DNA of 64,000 bases from Candidatus Melainabacteria bacterium (lineage in GTDB: Bacteria; Cyanobacteriota; Vampirovibrionia; Obscuribacterales; Obscuribacteraceae): positions 62,001 to 126,000 of the forward strand of contig JACRFZ010000020.1 of the NCBI GenBank assembly GCA_016212515.1, read 5' to 3'. A model generated the notes under the pieces. That model saw only the letters and a program-made list of their open reading frames with translations. It was not told where the DNA came from and ran no database searches. Below, piece by piece: positions 27,992 through 36,467 of the stretch. Within the stretch, counting starts at the first letter, position 1; each line of letters opens with the position of its first letter. The position numbers and the translations under genes are program-made.

Positions 27992-28294
27992 ATGACCAAT
28001 CCATCCTCAGTAAGACTGCCTGTCCTGGTCAATCTCCAGACCAGCGAGCGTTTCACCATCGAAAATCAGTCCATCACCCTGGGCCGTGACCCGGACTGTC
28101 AACTGGTCTTGCCCGAAGACGGCTTTGCTTCTGCCAATCACTGCCGCATCTTCTGGGATCAGGGCCGGCTCTGGTTGGAAGACCTGATGAGCAGCAACGG
28201 CACATCCTTGAATGAACAACTGATCACACGCCCCAGCCAGCTTTCACCCGGTGATGTGATCAAAGTCGGTCACACCAGATTTCGCATCGAATAG
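27992..28294 (+). CDS. Single-domain FHA protein
   Basis: A 100-residue protein that is essentially one forkhead-associated domain, a phospho-Thr peptide reader. Visible features are ITLGRDPDCQLVL (GR loop), SANHCRIFW (S-x-x-H) and DLMSSNGTSLN (NG turn), which carry the phosphate-contacting residues. It has no other domain, so it would act as an adaptor. It is convergent, with a 6-base gap, with a membrane protein that contains six Thr-centred KTML(E/D)-type motifs, and lies 1.9 kb from a Ser/Thr kinase. Confidence 0.93.
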   Translation: MTNPSSVRLPVLVNLQTSERFTIENQSITLGRDPDCQLVLPEDGFASANHCRIFWDQGRLWLEDLMSSNGTSLNEQLITRPSQLSPGDVIKVGHTRFRIE

Positions 28295-28300
28295 AGCCCC

Positions 28301-29563
28301 TCAGGGACGAGAGGCATTGGGATACTGCCCCTGTGACTCAGCCCCTTCATTCTTATCAAACTGCCAGAATTCGCCGCTTTCATCCCGAGGAGAAAGAGGC
28401 GCGGGCGGAACGGCGGTATCAGCAGGCGGTGTCACAGGCACAGCCACGGTAGTCTGGCTAGAACTAGCCGGTGCATCGGCGTCATAGTGAAAACCATCGG
28501 AGGTGCGCACCAGTGCACCAGTTTTGTCGGTGCCGGTGCCGGTGCCCGCGCCCGCGCCTTTGGTCGAGGAGCCGCCTTTGTGTTTCACCGGCAACTCTTC
28601 TTGCGTCACGGTCGGCTTCGGCGCCGGCGGCAAGTTGAACAAGACAGTTAAAAAGATGATGACAAACAAGCCTGCACCGGCAATCATGAGACCGCGATCC
28701 TTGCGCCGCTTCACCTCCACAGGACAATCCCTGGTCATAAACTTGCCGTCGGCTCGCTTATATAGAGTGGGTTTCTTTATATTCTCGCGCTGGAAAATGA
28801 CCGACTCGGCCTGCTCCAGACTGAGCCCATCAAAGTTATAGACCGGCGTCTGGCATTTGTCGCAATAGCGAAAACGCTCCACCTTACCGGAATCGCTCTC
28901 TGGCCAGCGCCACTTACAGGGCAGTGCCTTCTTCTTACATTCAATGGGCTCGATAATCACAAGCGGTTGAGACGCTTTCTGCCTGATCACTTCCTGCATT
29001 CTCGATTCTTTTAGAACAAAAGATTGGGAGACGGCCTGGAACAAGACATCATGGTCGAGCATTGTCTTGGCAACCGGCTGCTTTTCTTTCTTGACCGGCG
29101 CGGGCGCCGGGGTGGCTCCAGCCGCCTCAAGTTGCGCGCTCTGATTGAGGGCTTCTGCTTCAATGAGACTGCGAATGTCCTGAACAGCCAGAGTCTTGGC
29201 TATTTTTCTAGTTTTCTTACGCTCCCGGGGGGCTGCTTCGCTCTCCATTATCGGCAGAGACATCTCGAGCATGGTCTTCGCCACCCGTTCTTTGCGGCTG
29301 GGAGAGGGCAGGACATTACCGCCGGCAGGCTCGGCACAAGCTTCGGCGGCATCCACGGCATTAAGATCCGGCTTGGAAATTTCCAGCATAGTTTCTGCCA
29401 CCCGTCGTTTAGCCTGGGCGGGCAGGGACGTTTCCAGCATGGTCTTGGCCACACGGCGCTGAGGCTTGAGATTGACTTCGGCATCGAGCAAAGTCTTGGG
29501 GACACGCCTGGGCTTGGTCTGCCCCTCCGCGCCGGCTTCCTGTTCTTTATTCTCTTCCTGCAT
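28301..29563 (-). CDS. Membrane protein with six KTML(E/D)-type motifs and a Cys domain
   Basis: A 420-residue protein with no recognised full-length family. The first 170 residues are hydrophilic and contain six copies of a basic-V-(A/P)-(K/E)-T-(M/L)-L-(E/D/A) motif, with Thr at 24, 41, 58, 97, 124 and 167. A Cys-containing domain follows: C209, C216, YCDKCQTPVYNF (234-244), then KRADGKFMTRDCPVE (269-283), a pattern seen in poorly characterised zinc-ribbon-like domains. One membrane helix spans about 291-311, and the Pro/Thr-rich C-terminus is outside. Thr followed by Glu/Asp at +3 suits FHA recognition after phosphorylation. Confidence 0.7.
   Translation of the reverse strand: MQEENKEQEAGAEGQTKPRRVPKTLLDAEVNLKPQRRVAKTMLETSLPAQAKRRVAETMLEISKPDLNAVDAAEACAEPAGGNVLPSPSRKERVAKTMLEMSLPIMESEAAPRERKKTRKIAKTLAVQDIRSLIEAEALNQSAQLEAAGATPAPAPVKKEKQPVAKTMLDHDVLFQAVSQSFVLKESRMQEVIRQKASQPLVIIEPIECKKKALPCKWRWPESDSGKVERFRYCDKCQTPVYNFDGLSLEQAESVIFQRENIKKPTLYKRADGKFMTRDCPVEVKRRKDRGLMIAGAGLFVIIFLTVLFNLPPAPKPTVTQEELPVKHKGGSSTKGAGAGTGTGTDKTGALVRTSDGFHYDADAPASSSQTTVAVPVTPPADTAVPPAPLSPRDESGEFWQFDKNEGAESQGQYPNASRP
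29054..29506 (-). repeat. Six-copy KTML(E/D) motif array (coding)
   Basis: Spacing of the central Thr residues is 17, 17, 39, 27 and 43. Copies read PKTLLD, AKTMLE, AETMLE, AKTMLE, AKTLAV and AKTMLD, each preceded two to four residues earlier by Arg/Lys. The rest of the sequence between copies differs, so the motif rather than a long unit is conserved. Confidence 0.8.
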
Positions 29564-29745
29564 CTCTACCCGTCACTGAAGCTATCAGCACTATTGTATC
29601 CCCGCAGGCGGTGGCCGATGATCAAAGTTCTAATCTTGCCCCCCTTCTTGCCCCCTTAAGATGTATTCCTAAATTTCCAGGTGGGCGAGTATAACTACAG
29701 TGTCGCCGAGTGTGATTTAAAATCGAGGCTGAAAAATATACCAAT

Positions 29746-30234
29746 ATGGCTAGAGCTGGAAAAAGCAAGAGAAATTGTCACGGTGGCTCATCCATAGCAG
29801 AGTTCGGACCGGCCCTTGGCATTATCCTTATCTGCTTCTTCTTTCCCATGATCGACCTTCTGGCCATGGGTGTTTCTTACGGGCTCTGTATGGTCTTGAA
29901 TCACAATCAAGCCCACGAAGCAGCGCTCTTGCCCAACGCCGATGCCACAAATGCCGGCGGCATAGTCAAGAAAGGAATACCTGATCAGTGGCTGGACGGC
30001 ATGGGACGCTTCGTAAAATTGAGCGGCTATCCGGCCACAAATGTCAGTTACAGAAACGGCGTGGCAGATGCTTCCAACAACCAGGATAAATTCGTGACGG
30101 TTTCCACAACCATCACTTGCAATCCATTTTTGCCAATCCCGGTGCCGGTTTTGAACGTACCCGGTCTAAATGGACCCATGACTTTCACCGTCACTTCCGA
30201 GTGTCAACTGGAAAACCCGGACTACGCACCTTAA
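29746..30234 (+). CDS. TadE-like pseudopilin-type protein 1
   Basis: A 162-residue protein with a short basic leader, GGSSIAEFGPALGIILIC, then hydrophobic residues to about 45, and a secreted C-terminus with two Cys. The G-x-x-x-x-E pattern before a hydrophobic helix is that of TadE-like minor pilins processed by a prepilin peptidase. Two further genes of the same type follow within 12-30 bases. No secretion ATPase is in the window. The ATG has a weak ribosome binding site. Confidence 0.6.
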   Translation: MARAGKSKRNCHGGSSIAEFGPALGIILICFFFPMIDLLAMGVSYGLCMVLNHNQAHEAALLPNADATNAGGIVKKGIPDQWLDGMGRFVKLSGYPATNVSYRNGVADASNNQDKFVTVSTTITCNPFLPIPVPVLNVPGLNGPMTFTVTSECQLENPDYAP

Positions 30235-30246
30235 GGGGAATGAACT

Positions 30247-30636
30247 GTGAGAACGCATAGACGCAGGGGACACAGCATGATTGAAGCCGTCAGCGCGGCC
30301 ATGATCATCATTCCTGTCACCCTGGTTTTGCTAGACCTATTGGTGCTGGTGATTGCCAATTCCATGAATGATAGTGCCGCCAAAAATGCGGCCAGAGCGG
30401 CAGCTAATCAGTCGGACGCAGCCAGCGCCTTTAATGCCGCCAATAAATCTCTGGAGTCCTTCAAGCCCTCTTCCATAATTCCTGAATTGAAAATTCAAAC
30501 CTTCAGTTATCCCAATGCCCAGGACATAGTCACCTGCAAAACCCGCATGAGAGTTGTGCTGCCTGTGCCCTTTCCCGGCTATCACCAGCTCACCTTCGAA
30601 GCCCAGGCTGCAGAACCCGTAGTCGGCACTAAATAA
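30247..30636 (+). CDS. TadE-like pseudopilin-type protein 2
   Basis: A 129-residue protein: basic leader MRTHRRRGHSMIEAV, then a hydrophobic helix (AAMIIIPVTLVLLDLLVLV). G-H-S-M-I-E resembles the TadE/TadF cleavage site with Glu at +5. The GTG start at 30247 is preceded by AAGGGG nine bases upstream. It is the middle gene of a three-gene Tad-like cluster. Likely a minor pilin or membrane protein of a Flp-type system, by resemblance only. Confidence 0.62.
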   Translation: MRTHRRRGHSMIEAVSAAMIIIPVTLVLLDLLVLVIANSMNDSAAKNAARAAANQSDAASAFNAANKSLESFKPSSIIPELKIQTFSYPNAQDIVTCKTRMRVVLPVPFPGYHQLTFEAQAAEPVVGTK

Positions 30637-30665
30637 AGTAAGCAAGTCAGATGAGAGAACTCGCC

Positions 30666-32363
30666 ATGAAATTTCCCCGCCAAAGCAAGCGCACCAATCG
30701 AGGCTCAATCATAGTCCTGGCCACAGTACTGGCCCTGACGATTGTGGTTCTGGGGGGCGGCTTTCTCTTCTTCGAACTCTTCATGGGAGCCCAGAAAGAA
30801 ACCAAAAACGCCGTCGATGCCGGTGTACTGAACGTGGCCAAACAGGTTCTGGACAAAAGCAATGCCCAGGTGTCTGTGATACTACCGGGCGGACCGACCT
30901 CTTGCTTCTGGGATGTTACCTGCGATGAGCCGGCCAGCTACAACATGGGCGACGGCATTATCAATTTGAAGCGCGTCAACCGCATGTGGGGCAAAGCCAT
31001 GCTTATTGCCATCAATGCCGCCGCCGCGCAATCAGACGGCAATGCCGGCTCGGGCCCGGGCAATGCCCAGCAAGCCTTCAATCAGGCCCAATCAGTCAGC
31101 GATCAACTCACCGACAAACTAAACAATCAAACCAACTTGCACGGCTTTTTCGCCAATCTGGCCTCGCAAAACTCAGTGCGTATGCTCGGTCTGGGAGCCG
31201 AAGTGAAACCCCTGCCCGGTAACGGCTGGCAAACTTCCCTTATGGAGCGCGGTGCCGAGAGCAATATCACCTTGAACGGCAGCCCGCCCAGTTTCAACCT
31301 GCCGCCAGGTTATAGCTTGAACAACAGCTTTGTCACCAAGTCCACCAGAAATCCTGTACCGGCATCCGGTGCCAATCTATGGTTTTTGAAAGGTTATATT
31401 CCGCTTGCCATAGGCAACCAGACCTTCTGGCAGGTGCCTTTCAAATACGATGAGAAGCCGCACCATGTCTCAAGATCTCTTTTCGATGCTTCAACCATGA
31501 AGAACAATCCTCTCAGTTGGAACAAGGCCGTACCTAACGCCTTCTCCGGCGAAGGGGAAGCCATCAAGAAATCTCCCGATGGACAAAAAGCCACATCCTG
31601 GGTGCTCACCAATCCGAGAGAAAACTTCCAGCTCTCCATGCCTCACTCTTTCGTGAAAATTCACCTGGACGACATGGAATCACACTGGTACTTTCCCTTA
31701 AGCCCCACCCCTATGTTGAAATGGTCCACCCAGAGTTACGGCTACACTCCCAGTTCCCAGAGTAGCCTCATGCCGGCCGGCGGTCCTCTGAGCGTATCGG
31801 TTTCAGGTACCTTCCTGATTGGACTGGATGTTGTGGGAAGAACCCTGGACGGTGTTATTTTCGACCCGCCTTTCAGCGGTAACTCAAGCAAAGTGGAAGC
31901 TTACCTGACCAACCGCTGTAACGAGATGATGACGGTACCGGGTACAACCAAAACCACCGCTCAAATGCACGCCGCGCTCTCCGATCCCTCCACCATTCTA
32001 GCCATGGTGGGCGGCGTCAGAGACTTCTACCTCTTCAGCCCGGACGGCATGAGCTTATCTTGCAAACCGCAACCCCTAGCCATCGCCCAGTCGCCCTGGT
32101 TGGCCACCATGATCGCTCAAAATGCGGACGGCACTGAGACTAAACTAATTGACGGCGCCACCTTCCCGGCCGGTCTGGGTATTCCCCCCATGTCCACAGT
32201 GGTGCCAGATCCCTTTTGCACCCCAGTGCCACTACCGGTGGTGGGCTTCTGGTATAAGGACGTAGCCTGGACACCGGGCAGCGGCTACAACGGCAACCTG
32301 GGTCTGATCCGCGTCAAGCGCTGGACCGAAGTACAGGTACCGGGTATGTCGGTCTTCCCGTAA
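30666..32363 (+). CDS. TadG-like envelope protein
   Basis: About 565 residues. The N-terminus KRTNRGSIIVLATVLALTIV plus the following FLFFELFMGAQKETKNAVDA matches the TadG/Flp-assembly start, in which a hydrophobic helix is followed by a charged helix ending in VDAGVL. The rest is a large, presumably secreted, Pro/Asn/Ser-rich domain without recognised motifs; no VWA MIDAS was found. ATG 30666 is preferred because GAGAG lies 8 bases upstream; ATG 30651 would add five residues. It ends the Tad-like cluster and is convergent with a small secreted protein gene. Confidence 0.6.
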   Translation: MKFPRQSKRTNRGSIIVLATVLALTIVVLGGGFLFFELFMGAQKETKNAVDAGVLNVAKQVLDKSNAQVSVILPGGPTSCFWDVTCDEPASYNMGDGIINLKRVNRMWGKAMLIAINAAAAQSDGNAGSGPGNAQQAFNQAQSVSDQLTDKLNNQTNLHGFFANLASQNSVRMLGLGAEVKPLPGNGWQTSLMERGAESNITLNGSPPSFNLPPGYSLNNSFVTKSTRNPVPASGANLWFLKGYIPLAIGNQTFWQVPFKYDEKPHHVSRSLFDASTMKNNPLSWNKAVPNAFSGEGEAIKKSPDGQKATSWVLTNPRENFQLSMPHSFVKIHLDDMESHWYFPLSPTPMLKWSTQSYGYTPSSQSSLMPAGGPLSVSVSGTFLIGLDVVGRTLDGVIFDPPFSGNSSKVEAYLTNRCNEMMTVPGTTKTTAQMHAALSDPSTILAMVGGVRDFYLFSPDGMSLSCKPQPLAIAQSPWLATMIAQNADGTETKLIDGATFPAGLGIPPMSTVVPDPFCTPVPLPVVGFWYKDVAWTPGSGYNGNLGLIRVKRWTEVQVPGMSVFP

Positions 32364-32374
32364 AACCTGATTCG

Positions 32375-32878
32375 CTACTTAAGAAACCAGTTGATACTAA
32401 TTATGGTGCCGTTGTCTTTAGCATTGCGCACACAGGTGATGTTCATTTTCTGCTTGGGGTTTTCGGCCGTGATTAGGAAAAGATCCCCTTGCTTGCCCAT
32501 CTTGGCCATGGCCTGAGCCGTGGGCGTGCTGGTGGAAAGCTGAGCCCTTTTGCAAGCATCCAGGTACCACTTGTACACCACATCCGGTGCATCCTTGGTG
32601 CAGATAGTGACGGCCGCCGCCGGCGTTCCTTTAGTTGAATGGACAAAGCCCTTGTCGGTGACATTACTGGTATAGGGCGGCAGGGGAAAGTTGGAGGGCT
32701 GGGTGGAGGCCACCTTCACACCGGGGGTCTGATACTCCCTTCTAATTTTGGCAATCTGCGCGGCCCGCTCCGCGGGGCTGGGCGGGTTGGCGGCCGGTCC
32801 GGTGGGTTTCTGCCCCAGGGCGGCAGGTACGGCGGCAAAACCCAGAAGAAGAACAACAACCACGGCGATAGATTTCAT
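32375..32878 (-). CDS. Small secreted protein of unknown family
   Basis: A 167-residue protein from ATG 32878, where a signal peptide begins (KSIAVVVVLLLGFAAVPAAL, cleavage near GQK). The mature part has a Pro/Ala-rich start, then a domain with VTICTKDAPDVVYKWYLDAC and TCVRNAKDNGTIISINWFL. Two or three Cys could form disulfides. I do not recognise a family. It is convergent with the TadG-like gene and divergent from pyruvate kinase. Confidence 0.6.
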   Translation of the reverse strand: MKSIAVVVVLLLGFAAVPAALGQKPTGPAANPPSPAERAAQIAKIRREYQTPGVKVASTQPSNFPLPPYTSNVTDKGFVHSTKGTPAAAVTICTKDAPDVVYKWYLDACKRAQLSTSTPTAQAMAKMGKQGDLFLITAENPKQKMNITCVRNAKDNGTIISINWFLK

Positions 32879-33118
32879 AAAGCACCCATGAAAGCAAATG
32901 CTTGCCAATGATAGCAAGCCACCGCAACAGGAAGGGACCCCGGCAAGGAAAGCAGTGACAATCACCTATTGACAAGCCGGGGCAAAATCATGAGATTGCC
33001 TGGTTACCACCTTAAAACCTTGATATTTCTTCAACCAAGGCTCCTTCCCCTTTCAACCGGCCTGCGCCCTGTTGTACCTTTGACCTCTGAGCCAGACTTA
33101 GAACATAAGAGCATTTGC

Positions 33119-34642
33119 ATGAACCCTACCGGACTTCAGTCGGAATTGAACCGACCAGCACAACCTTCACAGAGGACGAGCCATTCCACCATGCGGAACA
33201 CCCGTACCAAGATCATCGCCACCATCGGCCCCTCCTGCCGGGATCCCCAGGTAATAGGCGAAATGGTCAATGCCGGCATGGACGTGGCTCGCATCAACTG
33301 CTCCCATGCCAGCGCCGAGTTCATTCAAGACGTAGTAGCCGACATTCGCGAATTGAGCAGCCGCATGGAACACCCCATCGGCATTTTGCTCGATCTCTCC
33401 GGTCCCAAGCTGCGCACCAGCAAGCTCAAAAACAACGAACCGGTGATGCTGGAGAAAGGCAAGACCTTCACCCTCACCAACCGCAAGGTAGAAGGCACAA
33501 ACGAAATCGTCGGCACCAACTACGCCCCCCTTTCCCAGGAAGTGAAGCCCGGCGACAGCATCCTCCTCGATGACGGTCTCATTGAACTGAAAGTCAAGTC
33601 GACCAACGACACCGACGTGGAATGCGAAATCATCATCGGCGGTAGCCTCAAAAACCATCAGGGTATCAATATTCCGGGCGTTCGCCTCTCGATTCCGGCC
33701 CTGACTGAAAAAGACAGACAAGATTTAAAAATAGGACTGGCCTGCGAAGTAGACTTCGTAGCGCTCTCTTTCGTGAGAGACGCTCAGGACATCCTCGAAC
33801 TGAAAGAAGAGATTGGCGACCACTGGCCGCCGGTCATGGTCATAGCCAAACTGGAAAAGCCCGAGGCCGTCGAAAATCTGGAAGAAATTCTCAATGTCAC
33901 CGACGCCGTCATGATCGCCCGCGGCGATCTGGGTGTGGAGCTGCCGCCGGAAAAGGTTCCCCCGGCTCAGAAACTCATTACAAGAAGAGCGAACGCCAAA
34001 GGTAAACCGGTGATCACGGCCACCCAGATGCTCGATTCTATGGCCAACAACCCGCGCCCCACCCGCGCCGAAGCTTCCGACGTAGCCAACGCCATCTTCG
34101 ACGGCACAGACGCCGTCATGCTTTCGGAAGAAACGGCCATGGGCGCTTATCCGGTCGAAGCCGTGCACATGATGGACAAAATCGCCTTTGAAGCGGAAAA
34201 CAGCCAGGATCGCTCCAAGTTACACGAGCATGAACTGTATTCTTCCGCCCATGCCGTCGCCCACGCCGCCTGCGCCATGGCTGTAGACATGGATGCTAAA
34301 GCCATCGCTACTTTCACCAAGTCCGGCTCCACCGCCCGTCTCATTTCGCAGTTCCGTCCACCGGCGCCGATAGTGGCTCTCACCCAGCTCACCCATGTCT
34401 ACAGGCAATTGACCCTGACCTGGGGTACAACGCCGGTCATGCTCACGGAAGTTTCCGACTCGGAATCGACCCTGGCCCTGGTGGAAGACACCTTGCTCAA
34501 AAAGGGCTTTGTGCAAGCCAAAGATAAGCTGATTATCACAGGCGGACTGCCCATTGCCGCCCGCGGACCGGCCAACTTCGTCAAGCTTTCGATTATCTCG
34601 CCCCGCACCCCCGCCAGCTTCTGGCAGTTGAAGGGCATCTAA
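33119..34642 (+). CDS. pyk: Pyruvate kinase
   Basis: Glycolytic enzyme converting phosphoenolpyruvate and ADP to pyruvate and ATP. The typical start TKIIATIGPSCRDP appears at residue 28, with an N-terminal extension of about 24 residues (MNPTGLQ...). Catalytic signatures are VIAKLEKPEAVENLEEIL (catalytic Lys), MIARGDLGVELPPEKV (metal-binding Asp), ATQMLDSM and the PRPTRAEASDVANAIFDGT loop. The C-terminal domain with FTKSGSTARLISQFRP is present. Start: ATG 33119 has AAGAG at good spacing; ATG 33191 at the conserved N-terminus is the alternative. Its stop lies 3 bases from the convergent sufR stop. Confidence 0.93.
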   Translation: MNPTGLQSELNRPAQPSQRTSHSTMRNTRTKIIATIGPSCRDPQVIGEMVNAGMDVARINCSHASAEFIQDVVADIRELSSRMEHPIGILLDLSGPKLRTSKLKNNEPVMLEKGKTFTLTNRKVEGTNEIVGTNYAPLSQEVKPGDSILLDDGLIELKVKSTNDTDVECEIIIGGSLKNHQGINIPGVRLSIPALTEKDRQDLKIGLACEVDFVALSFVRDAQDILELKEEIGDHWPPVMVIAKLEKPEAVENLEEILNVTDAVMIARGDLGVELPPEKVPPAQKLITRRANAKGKPVITATQMLDSMANNPRPTRAEASDVANAIFDGTDAVMLSEETAMGAYPVEAVHMMDKIAFEAENSQDRSKLHEHELYSSAHAVAHAACAMAVDMDAKAIATFTKSGSTARLISQFRPPAPIVALTQLTHVYRQLTLTWGTTPVMLTEVSDSESTLALVEDTLLKKGFVQAKDKLIITGGLPIAARGPANFVKLSIISPRTPASFWQLKGI

Positions 34643-34645
34643 AAT

Positions 34646-35299
34646 CTAAAGTGTTTGCGACTCTGTATGCACAAGATAGGCGCAGAGCGGATCTTGGCGC
34701 AGGATATATTTTTCCCTGGTCACTTTCACGCCCAAAAGAGATTCGATCAAACTGGGCTCCATGGCGCAGACCTGCCTGAATTTGTTGGCCAGATCGTGCA
34801 CGGCACAATGCCTCTGGTATATAAGGAAGTTGCCGTCCGGTAATTCCTCCCACTCGGTCATATAGCCGTCTTCGGAGAAAATGCGGGATACCTCCGCCAC
34901 TCGCTCTTTCAAATTTTTGCCGGCGATGCGAGCGCCTAATTTCTCAAGACGCTTCTGGTTACGCAGGTTGAGCAAGTCCATCACACCTTTGTGTCCGGCT
35001 GTTTCCAGCACCGCATCCAGAATGTCTTCCGCCAAATTAGCACTGGCTGAGGGGAAAAGCCCTTCAGCCTTGTCGGACAATTTGTAGCGATAGGTAGGAC
35101 GTCCCCGAGACTGCCTTACCATGCGAGCTTCCACCAGTCCGTCTTTCTGCAAATGAGCCAGGTGGCGGCGCACGGCCATAGAGGTAATGCCCAGGAATCC
35201 GCAAAGATCTGCCACGGTCAACTCACCCTGCCGCTTCAGATAAAGCAGCAGTGCTTCTTGAGTTTTTTCCGGTGCGTCGCCCAGGGGCTGTGTGATCAT
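34646..35299 (-). CDS. sufR: SufR-type iron-sulfur transcriptional repressor
   Basis: A 217-residue regulator with an N-terminal winged helix (LTVADLCGFLGITSMAVRRH then LAHLQKDGLVEARM, with RGRPTYRYKL wing). The C-terminal cysteines C165, C178 and C206 have C-x12-C-x27-C spacing, expected to bind a [4Fe-4S] cluster, as in SufR of cyanobacteria and actinobacteria. Those proteins repress suf operons when the cluster is intact. It is transcribed divergently from sufCBD, so self-regulation and suf repression from the shared 376-base gap are likely. Confidence 0.9.
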   Translation of the reverse strand: MITQPLGDAPEKTQEALLLYLKRQGELTVADLCGFLGITSMAVRRHLAHLQKDGLVEARMVRQSRGRPTYRYKLSDKAEGLFPSASANLAEDILDAVLETAGHKGVMDLLNLRNQKRLEKLGARIAGKNLKERVAEVSRIFSEDGYMTEWEELPDGNFLIYQRHCAVHDLANKFRQVCAMEPSLIESLLGVKVTREKYILRQDPLCAYLVHTESQTL

Positions 35300-35358
35300 T
35301 TTTAGATTAGGCTTTTGATTGAGTTATGTTGCTGAAATTTGGCTTTTAGGAAAGCTGA

Positions 35359-35378
35359 GGCAGTTTTTATAGACTGCC
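35359..35378. promoter_or_regulatory. Inverted repeat near sufR, candidate operator
   Basis: GGCAGT (35359-35364) and ACTGCC (35373-35378) are perfect 6-bp inverted arms with an 8-base AT-rich spacer, 60 bases upstream of the sufR start. It could be an autoregulatory SufR operator or a leader hairpin. It is not the cyanobacterial CAAC-N6-GTTG site. Confidence 0.35.
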
Positions 35379-35615
35379 CAGGGCATCGGAAAAGCGCCGG
35401 AGAGCTAGAGATTTGGAGTCCGAATGGGAGGGCGACCAGCCCGCCCGGGAGTCTCAAGCCCCAGAAATTGCTATATCCAAATACATTATAAAGAACCGGG
35501 GCAAACATATTCTATTTTTGATACTATTTTATCTATAAAATGCTCTGCGCCGAAGGTTGGAAAGCTTTAAGGCTCGTTCCCAAGAGTAGAGCGTATAAAT
35601 AGAATGCGTAATTAT

Positions 35616-35629
35616 AGATACCTGTATCT
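35616..35629. promoter_or_regulatory. Inverted repeat near sufC, candidate operator
   Basis: AGATAC-CT-GTATCT is a perfect 6-bp inverted repeat with a 2-base centre, 46 bases upstream of the sufC start and downstream of a TATAAAT box. This is a position where a repressor would block transcription. Confidence 0.35.
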
Positions 35630-35675
35630 CTTATCTTGAGAAGTTATTCACCGCCAGTTTAAGGGGAAACCATAG

Positions 35676-36449
35676 ATGACCGCGCAAAAGCCCATTTTGG
35701 AAATTGTCGATCTGCACGTGAATGTGGAGGACAAGGAAATTCTGAAGGGAGTGAATCTCACCATCAAAGCTGGTGAAATCCACGCCATCATGGGTCGCAA
35801 CGGCTCCGGCAAATCGACGCTCTCTTATACCGTCATGGGGCACCCCCGCTACAAAGTGACCAGCGGCAAAATGCTCTATAAAGGTGAAGAGATTTCCCAG
35901 ATGTCTCCCGATGAGAGAGCCAAGCTGGGTATTGCACTGGCTTTCCAGTATCCCGTCGCCATCCCCGGCGTCTCCGTTTCCAACTTCCTGCGCAAAACCA
36001 CCAATGCCTGCCGCGGCAGAGAAATCCCGGTGAAAGAATTCCGCCAGGAGCTGAAAGCCTTGATGGCCAAATTGGGCGTCAAAGACGAGTTTCTCTCCCG
36101 CTATGTCAACGACGGCTTCTCCGGCGGCGAGAAGAAGCGCCTCGAGATCTTGCAACTTTCCCTGCTCAAGCCCTCCCTGGCTGTGCTTGACGAGACCGAC
36201 TCCGGTCTCGATATCGACGCCCTCAAAACCGTTTCGGAAGGCGTCAATGCCATGGTCTCCCCCGAGACCGCCATCCTTCTCATCACTCACTATCAGCGCA
36301 TGCTCGACTACGTGCAGCCCGACTTTGTGCATGTCTTCCAGGACGGCAAAATCATCACTTCCGGCGGCAAAGAACTGGCCCTGGAGTTGGAAAGCCGCGG
36401 CTACGAATGGGTAAAAGACACGACCGTCAACCAGACCGTCTCGGTTTAG
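35676..36449 (+). CDS. sufC: Fe-S assembly ATPase SufC
   Basis: A 257-residue cytoplasmic ABC-type ATPase of the SufBC2D scaffold complex, which powers iron-sulfur cluster assembly. Walker A is GRNGSGKST, the ABC signature is [14 protein letters not shown], Walker B is [16 protein letters not shown], and the H-loop is [15 protein letters not shown] precedes the ATG by 9 bases. First gene of the suf operon; the gene order C-B-D differs from the cyanobacterial B-C-D. Confidence 0.97.
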   Translation: MTAQKPILEIVDLHVNVEDKEILKGVNLTIKAGEIHAIMGRNGSGKSTLSYTVMGHPRYKVTSGKMLYKGEEISQMSPDERAKLGIALAFQYPVAIPGVSVSNFLRKTTNACRGREIPVKEFRQELKALMAKLGVKDEFLSRYVNDGFSGGEKKRLEILQLSLLKPSLAVLDETDSGLDIDALKTVSEGVNAMVSPETAILLITHYQRMLDYVQPDFVHVFQDGKIITSGGKELALELESRGYEWVKDTTVNQTVSV

Positions 36450-36467
36450 GAAAGGCAGGAGGCATTT

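Larger units (their letters stand above)
35300..35675. other. sufR/sufC divergent control region, 376 bases
   Basis: AT-rich towards sufC, with TATAAAT at 35594-35600 and several TATAAA-like stretches; no clear TTGACA partner was found. Two inverted repeats, annotated separately, are candidate SufR sites. No small open frame with a ribosome binding site was recognised. Confidence 0.5.

Noticed and set aside
32969..32996. TTGACA with TGAGAT as a pyruvate kinase promoter
   Set aside because: The -10 is poor and position relative to the possible starts is uncertain.
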